From positions 1-44,435 of the forward strand of contig JABFSL010000082.1 in the NCBI GenBank assembly GCA_013140605.1: a DNA stretch of 44,435 nt. Direction: 5' to 3'. This document shows, piece by piece, positions 15,659 through 22,420 of this stretch (position 1 is the stretch's first letter; the number at the start of each line of letters is the position of its first letter). The position numbers and the translations under genes are program-made. This DNA comes from Anaerolineales bacterium (lineage in GTDB: Bacteria > Chloroflexota > Anaerolineae > Anaerolineales > Villigracilaceae). The notes beneath the pieces were generated by a model. The model was given only the letters and a program-made list of their open reading frames with translations, did no database searches and was not told the origin of the DNA.

Positions 15659-17980
15659 TTACTTTCCTTCCCACCACCCCATCAACTCGGACATCGCCAG
15701 ACTCGGTGTCGCATCACCCTGGCGACCTGAATTCCACGTCACGATCAAATCCTTCTTCGCGCGCGTGATGCCCACGTACAACAAACGCAGACGTTCTTTC
15801 ACGTATCCCAACCGCGACTGCATCGTCGCCGCGCCTTCCTCGTAGCCATCATATTCACCCGTCGACTCGAGCGCGGTCAACTGCGCCAACGCCTCGGCTT
15901 CGAGATTCAACGGAACGTTGGTTGAGTAGCCCTGCGTGCTCGTCGCAGGGCGTATCGAAACCCCACTCCGCACGAACCACTTCTCCGAAATAAAACGGTC
16001 ATTCGGCATGTTCGACGGGAAGTCATAATTATTGACCGACATCATATACACGCGGTCCCACTCCAGCCCCTTCGCCTTGTGCATCGTCGTCACCACCACC
16101 TTGCCGCGATGCCGTTCAGGGTCAAAGCCCGAATCGTCCGACGAGAAACCGATGAAACGCCGCTCGTTCTTCGCGATCACCGCCAGCTCCGACGTCAACT
16201 CAGGCAGGCGCCAATCCTTGTGGTCATCTGCCGCTTTGCGTAACACCAACGCAAGTTTATGCGCCAGCGCCAGATCAGACACCTCAGTAAACACATCCTG
16301 TGCCAACGTCAACACCAACTGATCAATAGGAAGCGTGACCGCATTTAACCATCGTTGCACATTGACTCGAAATTCTTTTAATTCTTCGATGACGTACACC
16401 GCTTCGGACTCACCGAGAGTTGACAGCCAGTCATCGGCTTGGTTCGGCGCGATGAATTTTTCCACATAAACCAGCCGCCGAATCAGATCGCCCACCCCTT
16501 TGACCAATTCCATCCTCTCAACATCTTCCCGCCAATCGCGTCGAAACACCTCATACGCCTTCGACAACTTCCGCGCCGACTGTGGGTCTGCCAGATACGA
16601 CAATAAATAATTCAACGACCCCGCCGCCGCACGCGTATTCGCCGTGGACGAGATCAACTCGATGGCTTCCACGCCGCGCTTCCGAAGCGACTCAACCACT
16701 TCCACGCCGCGTTGATTGCGCGGGACAAGTACCGCGATGGTCGGCTTTTCTTCGTGCGGCGCATCAGCGAACGAATCCAAATGACTCTTCACCGATTTGA
16801 CCACCGCCTCCAATTCCTCTTCGGGCGTGAACTTTTTGCTGATGAACTTGATTCCCTCGGGGTTATCAGGCGGGTTGACAGGTTCATACCCCGCAGGCAC
16901 AGGCTCGATGTGGGGGAGCGACAACGCCGTACGCACGTTCGGGTCAGGGTGCGCGGTCATCACCCAATCGATGAGATGATTTGCCAACGCAATTACCGCA
17001 GGCTGTGACCGCCCTGACTCGGGCATATCCGCATTGGGATTTGCCCGAATAAAATCACGTAACAGGTCAGGGTCCGCTGTTGTGAAGGTCTCGAAGATCG
17101 CCTGATTCGGGTCACCGACGCGCACCCAATTTCCACCATCCGTAGGGGCGGGGTCCCCCCGCCCAGAACCGCCAGATAATAAAGATAAAATCTTCTGTTG
17201 CGTCCTGCTTGAATCCTGTGCCTCATCCTCCAAAATGAACGGATAGCGAAAACGCAATCGTTCTAGATATTCTTCGTCATTTTGAAGCAAGGTCAATGCC
17301 AGACGGATCAGATCATCAAAGTCAACAGCACCACGATAGGCGAGGGCGCGTTGATAGTCCGCGTAAATGCTCCAGCCGAGTTCAGCGAGAGGTAACGGGG
17401 CGAAAGATGCGTCTAGTTTGGCTCGCAGGCTATCGGGAGTCAGGAGGCGATCTTTCGACGAGCGGATAAATGCCAAAGCCAGCGAGTCCACTAAATTGGG
17501 CAGTTGCTGACGTTTGACCCAATCCCGTTTGGAAGTATCCAGCGCGGGGTCGAGATAGTCCTCGAGAAAATCGGGATGCGCCGATAACCACGCATTGACC
17601 GACTCACGGCGGATGAAATCCGCTTCGCGCTCGTCAATGATGCTGAATTGATTTTCAAGCCCCACACTCGCAGGCTTCTCGCGGACAATGTCATGCGCCA
17701 GCCCATGCAATGTGCGCACGCGATATTTATAAAGCGCCTGCACAGGATTGTCGAAGAAGCCTTTGATTCGGTTTTCAAAATTATCCACCGCCGAATTGAC
17801 CAGCGTGACGATGAGAACTTCCTGCCCATCCTGCAATTGGTTGTCGTGAATGATCTGTGCCGCGAGAGCAGAGAGAATATGCGTCTTGCCCGCACCAGGC
17901 ACAGCGGCAATACCAAGCCGCCCGCCCGTGTAGCGGAGGATGTTTTGTTGGGAGGGACGAGGGGAGAAGGGAGGTGCCAT
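15659..17980 (-). CDS. UvrD/Rep-family superfamily 1 DNA helicase
   Basis: 773 residues with a full set of SF1A motifs: AAVPGAGKTH (25-34, motif I), FILEDEAQDSS (motif II, DEAQD intact), VRVGDPNQAIFETF (III), TTMHKAKGLEWDRVYM (V) and LLYVGITRAKKDLIVTW (VI). It should be an ATP-driven 3'-5' helicase. Between motifs II and III the segment GGSGRGDPAPTDGG is encoded by a GC-rich palindrome, an in-frame repeat insertion. Nine bases separate its ATG from the SIR2 stop and 43 bases separate its stop from the STAND gene, so it is the middle gene of an operon. It is clearly more GC-rich than both neighbours. Confidence 0.88.
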   Translation of the reverse strand: MAPPFSPRPSQQNILRYTGGRLGIAAVPGAGKTHILSALAAQIIHDNQLQDGQEVLIVTLVNSAVDNFENRIKGFFDNPVQALYKYRVRTLHGLAHDIVREKPASVGLENQFSIIDEREADFIRRESVNAWLSAHPDFLEDYLDPALDTSKRDWVKRQQLPNLVDSLALAFIRSSKDRLLTPDSLRAKLDASFAPLPLAELGWSIYADYQRALAYRGAVDFDDLIRLALTLLQNDEEYLERLRFRYPFILEDEAQDSSRTQQKILSLLSGGSGRGDPAPTDGGNWVRVGDPNQAIFETFTTADPDLLRDFIRANPNADMPESGRSQPAVIALANHLIDWVMTAHPDPNVRTALSLPHIEPVPAGYEPVNPPDNPEGIKFISKKFTPEEELEAVVKSVKSHLDSFADAPHEEKPTIAVLVPRNQRGVEVVESLRKRGVEAIELISSTANTRAAAGSLNYLLSYLADPQSARKLSKAYEVFRRDWREDVERMELVKGVGDLIRRLVYVEKFIAPNQADDWLSTLGESEAVYVIEELKEFRVNVQRWLNAVTLPIDQLVLTLAQDVFTEVSDLALAHKLALVLRKAADDHKDWRLPELTSELAVIAKNERRFIGFSSDDSGFDPERHRGKVVVTTMHKAKGLEWDRVYMMSVNNYDFPSNMPNDRFISEKWFVRSGVSIRPATSTQGYSTNVPLNLEAEALAQLTALESTGEYDGYEEGAATMQSRLGYVKERLRLLYVGITRAKKDLIVTWNSGRQGDATPSLAMSELMGWWEGK
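17146..17164. repeat. GC palindrome inserted in-frame in the helicase gene
   Basis: GGGCGGGG (17146-17153) and CCCCGCCC (17157-17164) pair exactly around TCC. The encoded residues interrupt the usual short loop between helicase motifs II and III, without breaking the frame. Confidence 0.6.
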
Positions 17981-17989
17981 GTGTTAATG

Positions 17990-19732
17990 TTACCAATATA
18001 AAGGACTTAATACCTTGAATAAATTAATCAATCGAGTTGCTCTTTTCATTCCAGAATGATCTCCAATTAAATTGGCTAATCTGTATGATTTATCCGCATA
18101 TTTCTGAGCATCTCTGAAAAGGGACCTGTCCCTATGATGCTTTGCCAGAAAGTAATTTTTTGTTGCGACATCTCTAAATGCGCTTACAAACCCCACTATA
18201 CTAGCACCTTCTCCGTATAAATGTAAAATCGTTTTTTCTTGGTTCATATCATTAATGCCAATGATTGCCTTAAATATAAAATTAAACCTGAGCGCTGTTG
18301 CAATTTGATTGATGAACCTTACATTGCTTAGCGGACGATTCCCGAGTATGTCAGTTAATTTTATAAGTTTTTTTATCTTTGCCAGATCATCTTGAGACGG
18401 CTTTGCAAAGGGAGATTTAAGTTGCTTTGTTACCAGTGGACGGCAATGAGCAGACATGGATGTGTAAGTACTCCAGTCCAATTCGGTATTGAACTTGTCT
18501 GCCTCGAAAATAAGATCATGGATGCTTTTGGCATATTCAAGAGCCTTCTTGTCGTCCCCTTGTGCGTAATAGTATCCAAGCAGATCTGAATCTTTGGTTT
18601 TGACGGTTGTGTCGTGCAGCATTTCTGTTTTTGCGTCTCCTCTGGTTCTTTGAACAATTGCTAAAGTTTTATGAAAATCCAGGGTTTCATAATATTTTTC
18701 AATTTGAAAAGAATTTTGATATGCGGAAGGCTTGATTTTATCGATACTAATTCCAAACATGTTTGCCATTTTGCAGGTTAGAAAATCCCTGGTTATTCCT
18801 TTTTCGTCAGGAATTATGTGTTTTTCGAATGAATTTTTCCAATCAAACGCAGCTTGATTGACTCTTGCTTGTGTTTTGGAAACTGCGCCAAGAAAGACTG
18901 TCGTATCATGATTCTCAATAATAAAATCTTTGAAACCTTTTCCTATGGATGCGGTGCCATGCGACGGTTTGGTGTCTCCATGCTGAATAAAAATGGCATT
19001 ACTTTTTGCGACTGAAAGATTGTTTTGAAAGTAAATGTTAACGTCAAAAGAGTCGCTTGCGCTATATCCAAGGAAGATTACAAGCTTTCCTTCGTCAAAT
19101 ATTTTGTCAAGATATTGTTGAAATGACTGGGGAATTCCTTCTTTCACCTTTCTAACAGTGGCTCCCAAACTGGTAATTTCTTTTGATATACCGTGAATAT
19201 GCCATAAATTTCCAACTGTATTGTTGCTCTGTGACGTGTATAAATAAATTCCGTTTTCTAATTCTGGGGTTAGTTGATCCTTTGCATTTGTCAGGTCAAA
19301 GTATGCTTTTTGAATACATAAATCGAAGTTAGTTGTTACTATGGTTGCGCCTCTATGTAACAAGTTCGCCAAATGAAAATGATTTTGATTGTATGGAGCC
19401 TCAGGAAATGCTGAAAACCCATTTAGAAAATTGAATTTATGTCCAATAAGTTTTTTTTGAACGTCATCAATTTCGCCCAAAATGGACTCTAGCCTAGGGA
19501 TCGTTCCCAAGGGCGTTGGGTTATCCATGCTTGTTTGCGCTAATTGATTTGCATTTCCCCAAATTTCAAAAACTTTATTTTGTACGGATTCTCCGCAAGT
19601 TTCTTTCAATGCGAATTTTGTTAAATCCCACCCAAGTGGTAAAGCAGTTGGATTGGGACGCGAAATTCCGGCCCCAACCCAAAATACACAGTTCTCAATT
19701 TTATAATTGGATAATATTTCCATTGAATTCAT
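17990..19732 (-). CDS. SIR2-like (NAD-consuming) protein with helical C-terminal domain
   Basis: 580 residues from the ATG at 19732; a TTG frame to 19762 is less likely as 19 residues before GAGIS is usual for the family. SIR2 motifs in order: VFWVGAGIS (16-24, NAD loop), TTNFD (133-137), LWHIHG (176-181, catalytic His 180) and FLGYSASD (220-227). Residues about 300-580 are mostly helical, TPR-like in texture (GYYYAQGDDKKALEYAKSI, DAQKYADKSYRLANL). Proteins of this build in phage-defence loci deplete NAD on infection and kill or arrest the cell; that is family knowledge, not shown here. First gene of the SIR2-helicase-STAND operon; AT-rich, suggesting transfer. No strong ribosome site was seen. 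Confidence 0.82.
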   Translation of the reverse strand: MNSMEILSNYKIENCVFWVGAGISRPNPTALPLGWDLTKFALKETCGESVQNKVFEIWGNANQLAQTSMDNPTPLGTIPRLESILGEIDDVQKKLIGHKFNFLNGFSAFPEAPYNQNHFHLANLLHRGATIVTTNFDLCIQKAYFDLTNAKDQLTPELENGIYLYTSQSNNTVGNLWHIHGISKEITSLGATVRKVKEGIPQSFQQYLDKIFDEGKLVIFLGYSASDSFDVNIYFQNNLSVAKSNAIFIQHGDTKPSHGTASIGKGFKDFIIENHDTTVFLGAVSKTQARVNQAAFDWKNSFEKHIIPDEKGITRDFLTCKMANMFGISIDKIKPSAYQNSFQIEKYYETLDFHKTLAIVQRTRGDAKTEMLHDTTVKTKDSDLLGYYYAQGDDKKALEYAKSIHDLIFEADKFNTELDWSTYTSMSAHCRPLVTKQLKSPFAKPSQDDLAKIKKLIKLTDILGNRPLSNVRFINQIATALRFNFIFKAIIGINDMNQEKTILHLYGEGASIVGFVSAFRDVATKNYFLAKHHRDRSLFRDAQKYADKSYRLANLIGDHSGMKRATRLINLFKVLSPLYW

Positions 19733-19802
19733 AGGTACGAACCCGGGTTTTGTGATAAGCAAACTGATCGATTAATAGGCAATGACGCTTGCCTAACTCA
19801 TT

Positions 19803-19832
19803 AGATTTTCCGCGCGAACCATTGTCACCTCT
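19803..19832. repeat. Direct repeat, left of the Y1 transposase
   Basis: AGATTTTCCGCGCGAACC followed by ATTGTCACCTCT; 28 of 30 bases match 20448-20477 in the same orientation. The two copies flank the transposase and its hairpin cluster and may mark the mobile unit. Confidence 0.6.
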
Positions 19833-19902
19833 TGACGGGGTGGTTTTGCTGGTGGCTTTAGCATTTTTCTGTTTCGATAGTTTGATTCTACTCTGCAAAC
19901 CC

Positions 19903-19993
19903 GCCGTGGGATAAAATCCCCACGGCTATTCTCAAGCCACCTAGTCCGCTTTAGCGGACTTTGTAGGTATAGCACGCTGGTTTATCACCGTGC
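19903..19993. repeat. REP-like hairpin cluster beside the Y1 transposase
   Basis: Three hairpins: GCCGTGGG/CCCACGGC (19903-19926, loop ATAAAATC), AGTCCGCT/AGCGGACT (19943-19960, loop TT) and GCACG/CGTGC (19972-19993). They end 17 bases before the transposase stop codon. Such clusters are what REP-associated transposases act on; a related cluster lies at 11591-11692. Confidence 0.65.
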
Positions 19994-20010
19994 GTTCATC
20001 GCCACGCAGA

Positions 20011-20421
20011 TTATCTTTCATCCATCCATTCCATTACTTCGATCAACGTCCCATCCGCGTGATGTTGTTTCTGGTTATGAATATATCGTACCACTGATGA
20101 AAGATTTTTCTCGCCAAAAGATAGCACGCCATATTCATCCTGCCAATAAAATTCGAAATCAGGTTTGATAATGTGATTAACATAATGCGAGCTATTCCCT
20201 TTCACATCCCCAATGAATTTCGCAGGCGCAATTTTTGGCGGGATGGTCACGGCAAGATGAACATGGTCTTTAATCCCGCCAATAGCGTGGACAAATCCCT
20301 CCATATTCTGAGCCTTTGCGACAATGGCGCGATAAAGTTCAGTCTCAAGGACAGAATCTATTATTGGCAATCGATTCTTTGTGCCCCAAACAAAATGATA
20401 GTAGAGTTTCCAATATGACAT
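20011..20421 (-). CDS. REP-associated tyrosine transposase (IS200-like, Y1 HUH)
   Basis: 136 residues, full length for the Y1_Tnp domain. The histidine pair is in KDHVHLAV (H53, H55) and the nucleophile is probably Y113 in VVRYIHNQKQHH; the opening SYWKLYYHFVWGTKNR is typical of the family. These enzymes cut single-stranded DNA at hairpins and move REP sequences. All catalytic residues are present, so it may be active. It is bracketed by 30-bp direct repeats and preceded on its 3' side by REP-like hairpins. It lies immediately upstream (on the minus strand) of the SIR2 operon, a common place for such elements in defence islands. Confidence 0.85.
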   Translation of the reverse strand: MSYWKLYYHFVWGTKNRLPIIDSVLETELYRAIVAKAQNMEGFVHAIGGIKDHVHLAVTIPPKIAPAKFIGDVKGNSSHYVNHIIKPDFEFYWQDEYGVLSFGEKNLSSVVRYIHNQKQHHADGTLIEVMEWMDER

Positions 20422-20447
20422 AGGCTATTTTGTTTTATGTTTGTTAA

Positions 20448-20477
20448 AGATTTTCCGCGTGAAGCATTGTCACCTCT
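20448..20477. repeat. Direct repeat, right of the Y1 transposase
   Basis: Second copy of the 30-bp repeat (28 of 30 identical to 19803-19832, same orientation), 27 bases before the transposase start and followed by a GGCAGG/CCTGCC-type fold. Confidence 0.6.
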
Positions 20478-20516
20478 GGCAGGTTTGCCGTTACCTGAAA
20501 CTTCACCACTTGGATT

Positions 20517-21257
20517 TCATGGTACAGGTGTGATTGTAGCGCAGGTCGTCCCGCATCCACCCGCGCATCCGCCGCCTGAACAATAATAGATTTCGTTCGT
20601 GCCGATGGCACACACAGGCGGCGTGCAGATTGCGGCGGGTGTGACGCAGACAAAACCACAGCCATTGGCACAGTCACCTTGTGAACAGACGAGGGCATCG
20701 TACGGTCCGCAGGATGGTTTGGTGCAAGTAATTATGGGAGTATCCACTGGCGTGATTATGGTGGATGACTGAATGAGCGCAAAGTCAGATATTAATTCGG
20801 GGAATGTAAAAAAGGATTGCTCGAATTCCCTTGGCTCATATCCCAGCGCCTCCACCCGCAAATGGATCGTATCTGTATCGTGGAAGAAGATATTGGTAAA
20901 AAAGTAGTCGCCGTCTATATCGGTGAACGTATCTCCTTGGCAGCGGGCAATCGAGGTGTAGGAGAAATGATTGCATGTAATTTTTGCTTTGACAATGGGC
21001 ACGCCTGTAATCGCATCTGTGACCTTGCCGTGGATTGTTCCCCAGCCCAGGTCACCGGCAATGGCGGGGGCTGTGACTGTAAACGCCGGCGTTTCGCTAT
21101 TGATCACCTGTGTCGTAAATGTGTCTTTTATACCCGTCGTAAAGGTTGGCGAGGGTGTTGTTGCGGTGGGGTAAAAATTTGTCAACTGACAGGATGCCGC
21201 TAAAGATAAAGAAAGAAGCGTCACAAATAAAAAGGTGGTTTTTGTTATTGCCTTCAT
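20517..21257 (-). CDS. Secreted lipoprotein with carboxypeptidase-regulatory-like domain and Cys-rich repeats
   Basis: 246 residues. A signal peptide (1-22) ends in SLAASC, a lipobox-like site with Cys 23. A Ser/Thr/Pro-rich linker follows (24-70), then WGTIHGKVTDAITGVPIVKAKITC...DGDYFFTNI, the beta-sandwich pattern of CarboxypepD_reg domains. The tail holds two similar Cys-rich units, CTKPSCGPYDALVCS.GDCANGCGFVC and CTPPVCA...YYCSGGGCAGGCGTTC, probably disulfide-bonded. Located outside the membrane; function unknown. AAGAAGG precedes the ATG. It ends 96 bases before the transposase start. Confidence 0.75.
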   Translation of the reverse strand: MKAITKTTFLFVTLLSLSLAASCQLTNFYPTATTPSPTFTTGIKDTFTTQVINSETPAFTVTAPAIAGDLGWGTIHGKVTDAITGVPIVKAKITCNHFSYTSIARCQGDTFTDIDGDYFFTNIFFHDTDTIHLRVEALGYEPREFEQSFFTFPELISDFALIQSSTIITPVDTPIITCTKPSCGPYDALVCSQGDCANGCGFVCVTPAAICTPPVCAIGTNEIYYCSGGGCAGGCGTTCATITPVP

Positions 21258-21295
21258 AATTTACCTTCTTTATAAGTCTGTTTCTGAAATTTTAT

Positions 21296-22420
21296 TCAAC
21301 CTTCCCGTAAAGATAAAAATTGTTTCCGCAAAATGTATATCACTGCGCAGGTGTTGATCAGCGCCGCGAGCATTATGGCCTGAATCGGTGTACCCAGAAG
21401 AAAGCCCGAATAGGCCAGACCAGAGATGAGTTGATACAGCAATGGCACGAACCACATCTCAGGCGCGAAGATGGCCGTTGCGTATGAAAACACATCCGCG
21501 GGATAAAAATAGCGATCATGCATTTTTGGCAATACGAACGGGACAAGCGTTAATGTTGCAAGCGCCATAAGCATTATCTGACGATGGGTCAATGAAATCT
21601 TTGCGCGCCAGTTGATCCAGCCCCAAATGGCCAGAGCAATTAAAAATATTCCTAGCCCGATCCATAAGCCAGTATCGTAAAATGATTTTGGCGTGAAAAT
21701 ATATAAATTGGGGGCGTTCATCGAAAGCGCGCGGAATTGTCCCACCTGCCCAAAATAAATGGTTAAGATACTTGCCCAGCTTCTGCCGATCATAGCGGCG
21801 GGAATTCCAAGAGTCACATAGACTGCGGGGATCAGTAAAAAGTGATACAAGCGGATTTTCCCTTTTAAAAACAGGATTCCAAGAAAAGGTAAAAGAAAAA
21901 TGGATTGGGATTTGAAGGAGAATGCCATTCCGTATGCCGCCAGTGCCCAAAAAGGTTTTTCCTTTAATAACAGATAAACACAGACCAAAAGGAAGGATGT
22001 GTATAAGCTGTCTATTTGTCCCCAGCCTGTGCTGTTATACAGGATCGTTGGCAGGATGAAGAATCCAGCCGCGGCGAAATAAGGAGTGTCGTCATCGTAG
22101 CGCATGCGCGCCATTCGAAAAATGATGAAGGCTGATAATAAGTCAAAAAGCGTTGGAATGAGTTTGAGTGCGGTAACGCGTCCCACCCAGTTTGACAATA
22201 AAGTTGAGAGCCAAAGTAAATATAAATATGCGGGCGGGTAATTTGAAAAACTGCCGTCTGCCAACCCCGCCCAGCCATTCAAATATAAATGGTCATGCCA
22301 TGTTTCCATAAGCACCATATCGATATTCAAGTATTCGCGGATTTGAAATCGAATGGCAAGTGAAAGCCCGAATAATAGAATGCTTAATAGTAAAAGCGGT
22401 CGTTTCTTGTAAATAGTCAT
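21296..22420 (-). CDS. Gpi18-like membrane mannosyltransferase (GT-C)
   Basis: 374 residues with about nine to ten hydrophobic helices. After helix 1 the loop MVLMETWHDHLYLNGWAGLADGSFSNYPPAYLYLLW carries the acidic/aromatic pattern of GT-C enzymes, followed by STGWGQIDSLYTSFLL, AFSFKSQSIF and KMHDRYFYPADV, all typical of the COG5542 group related to Gpi18. These transfer sugars from polyprenyl-phosphate donors on the outer face of the membrane; the acceptor here is unknown. Its ATG overlaps the stop of the upstream helicase by four bases (ATGA), so both come from one transcript, an unexpected pairing of DNA and surface-sugar functions. Confidence 0.75.
   Translation of the reverse strand: MTIYKKRPLLLLSILLFGLSLAIRFQIREYLNIDMVLMETWHDHLYLNGWAGLADGSFSNYPPAYLYLLWLSTLLSNWVGRVTALKLIPTLFDLLSAFIIFRMARMRYDDDTPYFAAAGFFILPTILYNSTGWGQIDSLYTSFLLVCVYLLLKEKPFWALAAYGMAFSFKSQSIFLLPFLGILFLKGKIRLYHFLLIPAVYVTLGIPAAMIGRSWASILTIYFGQVGQFRALSMNAPNLYIFTPKSFYDTGLWIGLGIFLIALAIWGWINWRAKISLTHRQIMLMALATLTLVPFVLPKMHDRYFYPADVFSYATAIFAPEMWFVPLLYQLISGLAYSGFLLGTPIQAIMLAALINTCAVIYILRKQFLSLREG

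Noticed and set aside
15659-17980. Assigning the helicase to Gabija GajB
   Set aside because: No GajA-like OLD/TOPRIM nuclease is adjacent, and this helicase is longer than GajB usually is.
20444-20698. Minus-strand frame of 84 codons upstream of the transposase
   Set aside because: Shadow of the lipoprotein gene that runs on through the 30-bp repeat.
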